DNA from: Spirosoma rhododendri
GTDB taxonomy: Bacteria; Bacteroidota; Bacteroidia; Cytophagales; Spirosomataceae
DNA length: 64,000 nucleotides
Reading direction: 5' to 3'
Assembly: GCF_012849055.1 (NCBI RefSeq)
Contig: NZ_CP051677.1
Location: 5,161,001-5,225,000, forward strand
Within the stretch, counting starts at the first letter, position 1, and every line of letters begins with the position of its first letter. Below the pieces are notes generated by a model. It was not told the origin of the DNA, did no database searches, and saw only the letters and a program-made list of their open reading frames with translations. The position numbers and the translations under genes are program-made. Shown here piece by piece: positions 52,801-61,443 of the stretch.

Positions 52801-53424
52801 GACAAGCTGCTGACGCCCGAAGAACGCGAAAAAGCGACGGTGCTCGAAGCCAATTACCTGAAGTCGGCCTACGTCGAAAACAAGGGCAACGGCACCTTTA
52901 CCATCCACCCCCTCCCCGACCTCGCCCAGCTTGGCCCGATCTTCGGCATGGTGGCGCAGGACGTCGATCGCGACGGGAATCTGGATCTGATGCTGGTTGG
53001 TAACGATTACGGTGGCGAAGTACTGGTTGGCCGGTACGATGCCCTGAACGGCCTATGGCTCCGGGGCGACGGTGCCGGTGGCTTTGCACCCCAATCCATC
53101 GCCAAAAGCGGCTTCTACGTCCCCGGCGACGCCAAGGGGCTGGCGCAACTCACCGACGCGCGGGGCCGTCAGCTATTGGTCGCGTCGCAGAACCGGGGTC
53201 GGCTGTGCGTATTCCAGAACAGCAAACCCGCCCCCACCGTCCGGCTCAAACCAACTGATGCATCGGCCCTGCTGACCTACGCCGACGGCAAAAAACAAAA
53301 GGTCGAACTCAGCTACGGCAACTCGTTTCTGTCGCAGTCGGGCCGGTCGCTGCCGATTAGTCCGCAGGTCAAAACGGTCGATGTTATCGATTCGAGGGGC
53401 GTGAAGCGACGCGCTGCACTGTAA
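49813..53424 (+). CDS. Large VCBS/FG-GAP repeat lipoprotein with ASPIC/UnbV-type domains
   Basis: 1203 residues. GTG start; lipoprotein signal (LLVLLTLLLTSCDK, Cys near 17). Many calcium-loop repeats of FG-GAP/VCBS type: DFNNDGLAD, DINNDGWLD, DYDNDGDLD, DINRDGWKD, DFDNDGHRD and more in the second half. An ASPIC/UnbV-like block lies at about 530-590 (MGLGAIVELHYG, GDVKTVDEVRIIWPG). Two similar halves suggest a duplicated beta-propeller at the cell surface. Such proteins are common singly or near SusCD pairs; the ligand is unknown. A TATCTTTG box is at 49713-49720. Confidence 0.9.
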   Translation: MKPTALLVLLTLLLTSCDKPLFTQLPAEDTGITFANRIVDNDTMNIIDFEYIYNGGGTAIGDFNNDGLADIFFTGNQVENRLYLNKGEFKFDDITKTAGVGGGGKWCSGVALVDINNDGWLDIYVGATVSKVAARRENMLFVNQGAKNGQPPVFREMAKEYGIADDGHTTNAAFFDYDNDGDLDLYVLTNTIEEYPNAYRARLTDGSSITTDRLYRNDPNPTLGHPVFTNVSKPAGIQIEGYGLGINISDINRDGWKDVYVTNDYLSDDLLWINNKNGTFTDRAPEYVKHTSGSAMGNDIADINNDGLVDIMAVDMLPRDNYRKKMLVGPNNYQTYLNNDQYKHTYQFVRNTLQLNQGMARTDSGGTHPVFSEVSLFSDVAETDWSWTPSLLDFDNDGHRDLLITNGFPKDVTDRDFTSFRAQSSSVAPKDFLLAQIPVIKISNYAFRNRGESGVPTFEDVTEKWGLKTPSFSNGAAYGDLDNDGDVDYVVNNINDSAFVYRNNLVESKREKANYLRMKFVGEGQNRMGLGAIVELHYGKNKAQQVYEHSPYRGYLSTVEAVAHFGLGDVKTVDEVRIIWPGLNGAPQHQQVLRNVPVNQVLTVDVRNARDPYVPTAQPASLFTDVTDSLNIAYRHNEPDYIDFNTQKLLPHKLSQFGPAVSVGDVNGDGLDDIFIGGSRLNKGHFLVQTLRNGKPTFAEQDLLPEPAIAGTMYGGSGNAKDKAQEDMGTLLFDADGDGDTDLYIASGSVEGQPNSATFQDRLYLNDGKGKFSLTVNALPTNTVSKSCVKAVDFDRDGDLDLFVGGRIEPDHYPKPVSSCLLRNDSKPGQPRFTDVTKAVAPALVNAGLVCDALWTDADNDGWPDLMLAGEFMPLTILKNQTGKKLEALKTDLTGQTGWWNSLVAGDFDRDGDIDYVAGNLGLNARMRASEREPVRMYAGDFDNNGFYDAIPTLFIPDENGVSREFTLHGRDDLIKQMIVMRKRFPLYKDFTQASIDKLLTPEEREKATVLEANYLKSAYVENKGNGTFTIHPLPDLAQLGPIFGMVAQDVDRDGNLDLMLVGNDYGGEVLVGRYDALNGLWLRGDGAGGFAPQSIAKSGFYVPGDAKGLAQLTDARGRQLLVASQNRGRLCVFQNSKPAPTVRLKPTDASALLTYADGKKQKVELSYGNSFLSQSGRSLPISPQVKTVDVIDSRGVKRRAAL

Positions 53425-53446
53425 GCAGAATCAGAAAAGTCAGGTG

Positions 53447-53486
53447 AAACGGGTAGTCCAATAGTAGTTTGCCTACCCGTTTTTTT
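53447..53486 (+). terminator. Intrinsic terminator of VCBS gene
   Basis: AAACGGGTAG (53447-53456) pairs with CTACCCGTTT (53473-53482), within a run of seven T. Confidence 0.88.
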
Positions 53487-53618
53487 ATGCCCATGCCAAC
53501 GTAATCAGCGTGTTACGTATAGTGGTACAGTTATTGGCCGAACCCCGCTGTTCCCGGTTGTAACGAAAAGCCAAACATTGGATGATATGACGGGTTTTTA
53601 TAAGAAACTCAATAACCA

Positions 53619-54701
53619 ATGACACAAGCGCCCGCTAATTTCAAGCCCTTACGCTACGACCCTTCGTATGAGCAACCTGCGCCCGACGAGGCCGAAACCA
53701 TCCAGGAGATTATCGACACGATGGCCGAAATCCAGCAGAAAACGTATCAATCGCAGGGGCACGCCATTCGCAGTGTACACGCCAAAAGCCACGCGTTGCT
53801 GAAGGGTAAACTGGAGGTGTTCGACAACCTGCCCGATTACCTGGCGCAGGGCTTTTTCGCCAAACCGGGCACGTACTCGATTGTAGCGCGCATTTCGACC
53901 CAGCCGGGCGACGTACTGCCCGACAGCGTATCGACACCCCGTGGTATTTCCATCAAAGTAGCGGGCGTAGAAGGTGAGCATCTGCCCGGTGCCGACGAGT
54001 CGACAACCCAGGACTTTATTCTGGTAAATAGCCCGATCTTCCCGCAAAAACTGAAAGATTTTCTGAGCGGCCTCAAGCGGTTCGACGCCCTGACCAACAA
54101 GGCGGAAGGGTTTAAGGAAGGTTTTTCTAAAGTGCTGCGTACCATCGGCGAAGCCGTCGGCTCCGACACCGGTGTGATGGCTGGTATGGGCGGACAACTG
54201 GCCACCCACCCAATGGGCGACACGTATTACTCGCAGGGGGCTTTCCTCTACGGTGAGTATATGGCCAAGTTTTCGCTGACGCCGGTCACCCCCAACCTGA
54301 CGGCCCTCAAAGACCAGCCCATCGATATCGACCACGACGACGACGCTCTGCGCCATCTTTTGCAGGACTTTTTCGCCACCAACGGTGGCGAGTGGGAACT
54401 AGGGGTACAGCTATCGACCGATATCGAAAAAATGCCGGTGGAAGATGCGTCGGTGGAATGGCCGGAAGAAGAAAGCCCTTACCTCACGGTTGGTAAGCTG
54501 ACGATTGCTCCGCAGGAAGGATGGACCGACGAAAAGGCGGCTGTGGTAGACGACAAAATGTATTTCAGCCCCTGGCACGGGCTGGCAGCCCACCGTCCGC
54601 TGGGTTCCATTCAGCGGGCGCGCAAGGCACCCTACAAAGCATCGGCGGAGTTCCGCCGGAACATGTACGGCAAGTCGGACAGTCCGGACGACGTAAAGTA
54701 A
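53619..54701 (+). CDS. Catalase-family heme protein
   Basis: 360 residues, shorter than a true monofunctional catalase (about 480 or more). IRSVHAKSHALLKGKLEV carries the conserved distal His; RISTQPGDVLPD, TPRGISIKVAGVEGE and TQDFILVNSPIF follow the catalase core. The C-terminus holds PWHGLAAHRPLGSIQRARKAPYK. The canonical proximal RxxxY near the end is not obvious, so peroxidase or fatty-acid peroxide chemistry is as likely as catalase activity. Confidence 0.87.
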   Translation: MTQAPANFKPLRYDPSYEQPAPDEAETIQEIIDTMAEIQQKTYQSQGHAIRSVHAKSHALLKGKLEVFDNLPDYLAQGFFAKPGTYSIVARISTQPGDVLPDSVSTPRGISIKVAGVEGEHLPGADESTTQDFILVNSPIFPQKLKDFLSGLKRFDALTNKAEGFKEGFSKVLRTIGEAVGSDTGVMAGMGGQLATHPMGDTYYSQGAFLYGEYMAKFSLTPVTPNLTALKDQPIDIDHDDDALRHLLQDFFATNGGEWELGVQLSTDIEKMPVEDASVEWPEEESPYLTVGKLTIAPQEGWTDEKAAVVDDKMYFSPWHGLAAHRPLGSIQRARKAPYKASAEFRRNMYGKSDSPDDVK

Positions 54702-54735
54702 GCGTCACTCGTTTGTAGGCTGTCTAATGACAACA

Positions 54736-54767
54736 AAAGAGGTCGGGCTTGGAAGTCCGACCTCTTT
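54736..54767. terminator. Bidirectional hairpin terminator
   Basis: AAAGAGGTCGG (54736-54746) and CCGACCTCTTT (54757-54767) form an A/T-ended stem between the catalase-like gene (plus) and DUF4494 gene (minus). Confidence 0.85.
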
Positions 54768-54797
54768 GATAGAATCCTATAATTCTGTGTAAAGAAA

Positions 54798-55307
54798 CTA
54801 CTCCTGTTCGCTGACGACTTCGGCGAGCGGGCGCAGGTTACGCTGCTCTTCTTCGTTATACGGGAAGATGTCCAGAATCTTGGTGATATTGACGTCGGTG
54901 ATCTCAAACGGGTCGAGCGACGATTTCAAACTGACTTCCACGCGCTCGTAAGCTTGCTTCGGCGTTTCGGCATTGACCAGCATCACGCTCGGCGTTTTCT
55001 TCTGCTTGCCGGTTTTTTCGTCGTCCATGATGAACAGGGCCTTCACCTTGAACCACGTCTCCCCGCCGTCTTCGATCATCAGAACGTCGGCCAGTTTCAT
55101 GCGCGAGATGTTGGTAATCTCAAACTCCGGCGTGTTGGCAGCGATCTCCTGATAAAGCCGACCTTCGGCGTCGGTATAACTAACGGCGTCGACCAGATAC
55201 GCTTCCGTGACGTTCTTTTGCTTGATAAACTCTTCGTTGCGCGTCCCGACGGTCGCGTCGTCGATAGGCTGCTGATAACGGATTTTTCCGAGAAACCAGT
55301 TGGGCAT
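54798..55307 (-). CDS. DUF4494 domain protein
   Basis: 169 residues from ATG 55307 (MPNWFLGKIRYQQ). No signal peptide. Conserved features seen: EAYLVDAVSYTDAEGRLYQE, FEITNISRMKLADV, WFKVKALFIMDDEKTGKQKK and VEVSLKSSLDPFEITDVN. This Bacteroidota-specific family has no known function. Divergent from the rhodanese-thioredoxin gene. Confidence 0.88.
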   Translation of the reverse strand: MPNWFLGKIRYQQPIDDATVGTRNEEFIKQKNVTEAYLVDAVSYTDAEGRLYQEIAANTPEFEITNISRMKLADVLMIEDGGETWFKVKALFIMDDEKTGKQKKTPSVMLVNAETPKQAYERVEVSLKSSLDPFEITDVNITKILDIFPYNEEEQRNLRPLAEVVSEQE

Positions 55308-55462
55308 TTGTAGGTGATTTAGTCTGTAAATAAAACAAAAACCGGGGGGCAAAAGTGCTTATTTTTGGTAAACCGTTCAAGGTTTATTGACCAATGTCAA
55401 CGGTCATAAACCGGTACGTTTCAACGGTACATTCTGACTACCAACAGCCAATTACTTCCTCT

Positions 55463-56149
55463 ATGCGCTACATTCATCTGCTGATTCTGTCCTGCATTGC
55501 CTGCTTCAGTCAGGCACAAACCGTTTCCGTCGACACCTTCGCCACGCAGTTGACGCAGAGCCCACAGGCACAATTAATCGATGTACGGACACCCGCTGAG
55601 TTTGCGGACGGGCATTTGCCCGACGCGGTCAACATCAACTCGCAGCGCCCCGACTTTACGCAGGCACTCAGCCAGCTCGACAAGACAAAACCCGTGTTCG
55701 TCTACTGCCTGTCGGGCGGGCGCAGCAAAGGGGCCGTCGAAAAGCTGCGCCAACTGGGGTATACGGATGTGCACGAACTGCGTGGCGGTTACCTGAAATG
55801 GTCATCGAAAATGATGCCGGTAGCTGGTGTAGCCCGCTCGACAGCGCAGGCGGAGTGGCCCACCGCCCGTTTCGACAGCCTGATTCGGAAGCAACCGCTC
55901 GTGATGGTCGACGTTTACGCGCCCTGGTGCGGCCCGTGCAAGAAAATGGCCCCAACCGTCGAGAAGCTGCAACAGGAATTGACCGGCCAAGCGACAATCA
56001 TTAAAGTCAACGCCGACACCGAAAAGGCATTTATGACGGCTTATCAGGTCGATGAACTACCCACGCTGCTGCTTTTCCGTAACGGCAAACTCGTTGACCG
56101 GCAAATCGGCTTCCGCGATGAAACGGCCCTGCGCGCGCTGCTGAGGTAG
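55463..56149 (+). CDS. Exported rhodanese-thioredoxin fusion
   Basis: 228 residues from ATG 55463 with a Sec signal (MRYIHLLILSCIACFSQA). Rhodanese domain (about 22-115, LIDVRTPAEFADGHLPDAVNIN, active-site Cys in VFVYCLSGGRSKGA), then thioredoxin domain (about 125-226, VDVYAPWCGPCKKMAP with classic WCGPC, and DELPTLLLFRNG). Periplasmic. The fusion could move persulfide sulfur from the rhodanese Cys to the thioredoxin dithiol, releasing sulfide; this is inferred. Confidence 0.92.
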   Translation: MRYIHLLILSCIACFSQAQTVSVDTFATQLTQSPQAQLIDVRTPAEFADGHLPDAVNINSQRPDFTQALSQLDKTKPVFVYCLSGGRSKGAVEKLRQLGYTDVHELRGGYLKWSSKMMPVAGVARSTAQAEWPTARFDSLIRKQPLVMVDVYAPWCGPCKKMAPTVEKLQQELTGQATIIKVNADTEKAFMTAYQVDELPTLLLFRNGKLVDRQIGFRDETALRALLR

Positions 56150-56226
56150 CAAAAGCGCCTATTTCTCGGCCATGTTCACGTACTGAAAACTTTATACAGC
56201 GCTTCTGAACCATTCGCCCATATTAC

Positions 56227-56238
56227 ATGTATATACAT
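56227..56238. promoter_or_regulatory. AT-rich palindrome upstream of yceI
   Basis: ATGTATATACAT is a perfect 12 bp palindrome 36 bp before the YceI start. Possible operator. Confidence 0.35.
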
Positions 56239-56274
56239 TAAATATACCTGTAGTCATTTAACCAATACAACGCC

Positions 56275-56817
56275 ATGGAAGCACAAGCAGCCACCAAATG
56301 GGTCATCGACCCCCTGCATTCAGAAGTTCAGTTTAAAGTAAAACACCTGATGGTGTCGACCGTCACGGGATCGTTCAGCCAGTACGAAGGCACGGTTGAA
56401 ATGGCCGGTGACGATTTTGAAGACGCCCAGATTCAGTTCTCGGCCGACATCAACAGCATCAGCACGGGCAACGAACAGCGCGACGGCCACCTGAAATCGG
56501 GTGAGTTCTTCGACGCGGAGCAGTTCCCAAAGCTATCGTTTGAATCGACCGGCATGACCAAAACCGGCGACGACACGTACGATCTGCGCGGCAACCTGAC
56601 CCTGCACGGCGTTACGAAACCCGTCACTTTGAAAGCTGAATACGGCGGTCAGATGGGCGATTTCTACGGGCAGACCAAAGCAGGTTTTGAGGTAACCGGC
56701 ACCATCAAACGGAAAGAATTTGACCTGACCTGGGATGGCATTACCGAAGCTGGTGGCGTTGTTCTCAGTGACGATGTTCGTCTGGTAATGAACATTCAGC
56801 TGACGAAGCAGGGATAA
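56275..56817 (+). CDS. YceI family lipid-binding protein
   Basis: 180 residues. WVIDPLHSEVQFKVKHLMVSTVTGSF at the start and GDDTYDLRGNLTLHGVTKPVTLKAEYGG in the centre are YceI marks. This lipocalin-like barrel binds polyisoprenoids. No signal peptide, so cytoplasmic, unlike E. coli YceI. Its stop codon overlaps the left arm of the hairpin at 56816. Confidence 0.93.
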   Translation: MEAQAATKWVIDPLHSEVQFKVKHLMVSTVTGSFSQYEGTVEMAGDDFEDAQIQFSADINSISTGNEQRDGHLKSGEFFDAEQFPKLSFESTGMTKTGDDTYDLRGNLTLHGVTKPVTLKAEYGGQMGDFYGQTKAGFEVTGTIKRKEFDLTWDGITEAGGVVLSDDVRLVMNIQLTKQG

Positions 56818-56901
56818 TAAGTTTAAGGGTTAATGTTCAATGTTTAAAGTTGGCTACTGCTCTAGAACTTTAAACATTGAACATTAACCCTTAAACTTAT
56901 T
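56816..56901. repeat. Perfect 36 bp-arm hairpin filling the gap between two stops
   Basis: Arms 56816-56851 and 56866-56901 are perfectly complementary over 36 bases with a 14-base loop. The arms are built from AT-rich words (TTTAAGGGTT, AATGTTC, AATGTTTAAAG). The element runs from inside the YceI stop codon to the first base of the DUF5916 stop, so it is the entire intergenic region. Confidence 0.95.
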
Positions 56902-59117
56902 CATAGCTGCCGCAGGTAACTCAACTTAGCAATGGCGTGGTCTTCGATCCGGTTCAGGCTGGGCAAGGTCGTGGCCGTATTGCGATGGTTGAGCACCAGA
57001 TACAAAAACGACAGCGGCTGGTACTCCCACGACAGCCGGATGTTATAATTGCTGGAGCTGCTTTCCGAATTTTTCTGGTAGAAGCCGATCAGTTGCAGCC
57101 GGGGGTTGAGCGCCAGCCGCCCCTCCAGCGCGTACAGATTCACCGTCGCACTAACGTTGGCATCGCCCACCTCCCGGAATCGGTTTACGTTGATCCGGCT
57201 CATAAACGATAGGTGCGGGATGGGGGCAAACTGAAGCTGCCCCGTAAACGATTGCAGCGACCCATCGAAATACGTCCCCCACTCGCCCTGCGCAAACGCA
57301 TTGATCTTCTTCGACGGATCGGTTTGTAGAAACAGCAGGTGCCGGGTGTAGCGGTATTCCCCCGCCGGAATGGTGATACCCAGCGGCTCGAACGCGTCCG
57401 TCAGCCGTTGCAGCGTCGGGCTGAAGCCGTAGCCAATAAAGCCTCCATTTTGCAGATTCAGCCAGAACGGAAACAGGGTAAACTGACGCTCGATCAGTTG
57501 ACCGGTCGATGCCTGATGGTAAATTTCGGGCAGGAAACCCGGTTCAAACGCCCGAATCCAGCGCCGGAATGGTAATTTATTACCTCGGTAGTACCAGTTT
57601 ACGCCGGGCGTCGTCCCGACAACGTCGTTGCGTGATACAAACCCGACTTCCGGGTTGAATGTCGCCGTGACAACCGACTCCGTCCACCAGATTTTAAACT
57701 GATTACTGGTGTACTGATACTGGGCAAAGCCCGCGAACCCCTGCTGCCCGGTTGACGTCGTAGCCGAGTGAATGGCCATCGTGTTGACCGAATGCGCTTC
57801 GCCCAGCCGGAAAAACCCATCGACGGCACTGACAATATTTGTGCCGTCGGGTCGGTTGCGGACGGTCATCAGGGCACCGAAGCGGTTCTGTCTGCCGAAA
57901 TTCTGCGAGTAGCGGCCAACGAAAAAATTGGTTGCGGGTGTATCATCGACACCACGCTGACGAATCAGCATAGCCCCGTAGTTACGACGTAGCGAACGGT
58001 ACACAAACCGCCCACCGGTGTCAATCGGGATCGGGTTTCCGGAATCGTCCAGCCCAATCCGGCGACTGAAAAACGGCTGAATCCGCATGCTTCCACCTGA
58101 TCCGTCGTCGCCCGGCCGGGCTCCCACGCCAAACAACGACGCATTTTCGAGAAAAAACTGCCGCCGTTCGGGGAAGAAAACCGAGAAGCGCGTGACGTTA
58201 TTCACCTCCCGATCGGCATCGGCCTGCGCGAAGTCGGTATTCGTTGTCAGGTCAAGAACAGCGTTGGGGCTGATGGCCCATTTCAGCTCACCACCCACTT
58301 TCACACGTGCCGCTTCAGGCCGTATGCCGGGGTCGAAATTCTGGTAGCGGTCATACGACGCCAGTAGGTAGGGCTGAATGCGGATATTGGGCCGGGGCGG
58401 GGGCGGTTGCAGTTTCTTCAGTAGCCCGGCATACTCCATCCGCAATGAACTAAACGAACGCGGATACGGCGAAAGCGCGGTAATCTCATTGGTCAGTCGG
58501 CGATTGCGATACAGGTTAAACCCCCAGTTCTGTAGGGTGTCAGTGGTGCCGGGGTAGCGCAGGGTCTGCCACGGAATGGCGATTTCGGCCACCCAGCCCG
58601 AATCGGTCCGCGCCGTTCGCACCCGCCATAGTCCATCCCAGTCGACATCATAATAAAGGTCGTCGAAGGCCAGCAGGTCACGCTGCACGCCGTACGGGTT
58701 CGTCAGCAACGCCATCGCGTTACGCCGGTCGTTGAAGCCATCAAACGACAGCCCCACCTGATCGTGGGATTCCGTATCGAAGTCCCGCCGAAAGTCGGTG
58801 GCCCGGATTGCCCGTCGCCCCAGCGAATCGTGGGCAACGATACCGAAGTACAGGTACTGCCGGTTATATAGCACCCGAACGTCGGTCCGGTTATTGGGCT
58901 TTGCCCCCTGAAACGGCTCGATCTGCGTGAAGCGGGGCGACGGTTTAGCCAGCTGCCAGTCGGCTTCGTTGAGCCGCCCATCGACGCGCAGCGTACCGTT
59001 GATCCGCGTCGCTTCGATAGCCGTACGCACCGAGTCGGGCTTAAACAGCGATGCGTCCTGCGCCTGAGCAGTTAGTGAAAAAAGTAGCAGTAGAAGGACA
59101 AGGAAACGTTGACTCAT
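56901..59117 (-). CDS. DUF5916 protein: CBM9-like domain plus outer-membrane barrel
   Basis: 738 residues. Signal peptide (1-19). Carbohydrate-binding family 9-like beta-sandwich (about 35-235, INGTLRVDGRLNEADWQLAKP, GWVAEIAIPWQTLRYP). The DUF5916 region from about 240 has FFPERRQFFLENASLFGVG and many beta-strand-like segments, ending in an aromatic-rich strand. Family members are usually in the outer membrane of Bacteroidota; the ligand is unknown. Confidence 0.9.
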   Translation of the reverse strand: MSQRFLVLLLLLFSLTAQAQDASLFKPDSVRTAIEATRINGTLRVDGRLNEADWQLAKPSPRFTQIEPFQGAKPNNRTDVRVLYNRQYLYFGIVAHDSLGRRAIRATDFRRDFDTESHDQVGLSFDGFNDRRNAMALLTNPYGVQRDLLAFDDLYYDVDWDGLWRVRTARTDSGWVAEIAIPWQTLRYPGTTDTLQNWGFNLYRNRRLTNEITALSPYPRSFSSLRMEYAGLLKKLQPPPPRPNIRIQPYLLASYDRYQNFDPGIRPEAARVKVGGELKWAISPNAVLDLTTNTDFAQADADREVNNVTRFSVFFPERRQFFLENASLFGVGARPGDDGSGGSMRIQPFFSRRIGLDDSGNPIPIDTGGRFVYRSLRRNYGAMLIRQRGVDDTPATNFFVGRYSQNFGRQNRFGALMTVRNRPDGTNIVSAVDGFFRLGEAHSVNTMAIHSATTSTGQQGFAGFAQYQYTSNQFKIWWTESVVTATFNPEVGFVSRNDVVGTTPGVNWYYRGNKLPFRRWIRAFEPGFLPEIYHQASTGQLIERQFTLFPFWLNLQNGGFIGYGFSPTLQRLTDAFEPLGITIPAGEYRYTRHLLFLQTDPSKKINAFAQGEWGTYFDGSLQSFTGQLQFAPIPHLSFMSRINVNRFREVGDANVSATVNLYALEGRLALNPRLQLIGFYQKNSESSSSNYNIRLSWEYQPLSFLYLVLNHRNTATTLPSLNRIEDHAIAKLSYLRQL

Positions 59118-59149
59118 AGGCGTTGAGAAAGTGTGATCTATTTTACAGC

Positions 59150-59179
59150 AAACGAGGTGCCTTTTCAGGCACCTCGTTT
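59150..59179. terminator. Hairpin terminator after M3 peptidase gene
   Basis: AAACGAGGTGCC (59150-59161) and GGCACCTCGTTT (59168-59179) with a 6-base loop, between the peptidase stop and DUF5916 start (both minus). Confidence 0.85.
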
Positions 59180-59198
59180 GGGTTACGCGAAGCGGATG

Positions 59199-61355
59199 TT
59201 ACAGAATCAATCCGCTCCGGCGAAGCATGGCTTTGGGCGACGGTTCGCGACCCCGGAACTTCTTGTAGAGTTCCATCGGGCGTTCGCTGCCGCCTTTTTC
59301 CAGTACGTTTTTGCGGAAGCTGTCGGCAGCGGCTTTGTTGTCCAGCCCACCTTTCTCCTTGAAAAACTCGAAGGCGTCGGCGTCGAGTACTTCGCTCCAT
59401 TTGTAGCTGTAGTAACCCGCCGAATAACCGCCCGCGAAGATGTGCGAGAAGGCCGGGCTGAACGCTACGCCATCGACGCGTGGGAACAGATTCGCGACTG
59501 AATCGACCCGGCTTTCGACGTCCGTGATGCTTTCGCCGGTCGGCTTCTGCCCGTGGTAATACATGTCCACCAGACCAAACCGCAGTTGCCGCATATTCGC
59601 CAGACCCGCCAGAAAGTTCTGGCTGGCGCGGATCTTCTCGATCAGCTCGTTCGGAATCACTTCATCGGTCTGGTAATGTTTGGCGAACAGTTTCAGCGCT
59701 TCGGGGTCATAGCACCAGTTTTCCATCACCTGCGAAGGCAACTCAACAAAGTCGCGGGGTACGTTAGTACCGCTCAGGCTTTCGTACGTACCGTTAGCCA
59801 GCATCCCGTGCAGCCCGTGGCCGAACTCGTGAAACAGCGTCGTTACTTCGCTGAACGTCAGTAGCGAGGGCTTACTCTCGGTTGGCTTCGTGAAGTTGCA
59901 GACGTTGACGATCTGCGGGCGGATGTTCTGGTTGTTCTCGATTTTCTGCCCCTGAATGTCGTTCATCCAGGCACCGCTGCGCTTCCCGGTGCGGGGGAAA
60001 TAATCGCCGTAGAACACCGACACAAACTTACCGTCTTTGTCGAACACGTCGAAGGTGCGGACTTCGGGATTATAAACCGGGATGTCTTTGCGCTCCTTGA
60101 ACGTGATACCGTATAGCTTATTGGCGACCATAAACGCACCGTCGAGCACGTTGTCGAGTTTGAAATACGGCTTCAGCGTTTCGTCGTCGAGGTCGTATTT
60201 TTCCTTCTTCAGCTTCTCGGCATAGTAGCTGTTGTCCCACGCCTGTAGCTTGTCTTCCGCGAAGCCGTGGGCTTTGGCGTAAGTCGTTAGTTCGGCAAGC
60301 TGCTTCTCGGCGGCCGGGCGCGCGTAGCCAACCAGTTCATCGAGGAAGCTCTGCACCTTGGCCCGCGAACCAGCCATGCTTTCTTCCAGCACAAAGTCGG
60401 CGTGGGTCTGATAACCAAGCAGATTGGCCCGTTCGTAGCGCAGGTCAACTATCTTTTTGATGATGTCCTGGTTGTCGTTTTTGTCGCCGTGGAAACCGCG
60501 CCCGTTAAACGCCATGTACAGCTTTTTACGCAGTTCCCGCTTGTCGACGTACTGCATAAACGGCCCGTAGCTGGGAGCCTGTAGGGTGAAAACGTAGCCC
60601 GGCGTGGATTCGCCTTCTTTACCCTGCTGTTTCGCCGTCGCTTTGGCCGCTTCGAGCGCGTAGTCGGGCAGGCCCGCCAGTTCGCTCGGATCGGTAACGA
60701 CCATCGAGAACTCGTTGGTTTCGTTCAGCACGTTTTCGCCGAACTGAAGCGACAGTTGTGACAGTTCCTTATCGATTGTCCGCAGCCGCTCTTTGCCTTT
60801 ATCGTCCAGATTGGCCCCGTTGCGGGCAAAGCGTTTGTACGCCTTTTCGAGCAGCATACTGCTTTCCGGATCGAGTTTCAGACTGGCCCGCTGGTCATAT
60901 ACTGACTTGATACGGGCGAACAGCTTCTGATTCAACGTCACGTCATTACCGTATTCGGTCAATAACGGCGACGCTTCTTTCACGATTTTTTGCAGATCGG
61001 GCGTGGTTTCGGCACTGTTGAGGTTGAACAGCACCGACGTCACTTTACCCAGCAGGTCGCCGGAACGTTCGAGCGCCAGAATGGTATTCTCGAACGTGGG
61101 TTCGGCCTTATTCTTCGTAATGGCGTCGACTTCTTTGCGAGCCTGCTTCAGCCCTTCTTTCAGGGCTGGCATGTAATCGTCGGTGGTAATTTTGTCAAAG
61201 GGAGCCGTCTGATGGGGTGTCGTGTACGGCTGCAAAAAGGGATTCTGATGCATAGAAACGCGGGTCATTTTAGACGGGGCTGGCTGTGCAACGACCGAGA
61301 CAGCCGCCACGCCCAGCCACAGTCCCGTTAAGGCAAGTTGTTGATGACGTAACAT
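59199..61355 (-). CDS. M3 family oligopeptidase / peptidyl-dipeptidase (Dcp-like)
   Basis: 718 residues from ATG 61355 (MLRHQQLALTGLWLGVAAV, signal peptide). Zinc motif HEFGHGLH near residue 508, then the downstream Glu in the GTNVPRDFVELPSQ block. N-terminal helical half with NPFLQPYTTPHQTAPFDKI. Cleaves dipeptides or short peptides; periplasmic by the signal. A longer frame upstream adds no family sequence. Confidence 0.93.
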   Translation of the reverse strand: MLRHQQLALTGLWLGVAAVSVVAQPAPSKMTRVSMHQNPFLQPYTTPHQTAPFDKITTDDYMPALKEGLKQARKEVDAITKNKAEPTFENTILALERSGDLLGKVTSVLFNLNSAETTPDLQKIVKEASPLLTEYGNDVTLNQKLFARIKSVYDQRASLKLDPESSMLLEKAYKRFARNGANLDDKGKERLRTIDKELSQLSLQFGENVLNETNEFSMVVTDPSELAGLPDYALEAAKATAKQQGKEGESTPGYVFTLQAPSYGPFMQYVDKRELRKKLYMAFNGRGFHGDKNDNQDIIKKIVDLRYERANLLGYQTHADFVLEESMAGSRAKVQSFLDELVGYARPAAEKQLAELTTYAKAHGFAEDKLQAWDNSYYAEKLKKEKYDLDDETLKPYFKLDNVLDGAFMVANKLYGITFKERKDIPVYNPEVRTFDVFDKDGKFVSVFYGDYFPRTGKRSGAWMNDIQGQKIENNQNIRPQIVNVCNFTKPTESKPSLLTFSEVTTLFHEFGHGLHGMLANGTYESLSGTNVPRDFVELPSQVMENWCYDPEALKLFAKHYQTDEVIPNELIEKIRASQNFLAGLANMRQLRFGLVDMYYHGQKPTGESITDVESRVDSVANLFPRVDGVAFSPAFSHIFAGGYSAGYYSYKWSEVLDADAFEFFKEKGGLDNKAAADSFRKNVLEKGGSERPMELYKKFRGREPSPKAMLRRSGLIL

Positions 61356-61443
61356 AAGGCGGGTTAGAATGAGTTTCCCCGCAAAATACGACAAAAACAG
61401 GCAGGGCTTGCGGGACATATGATGAGCGGCATGTGGCTGGATA

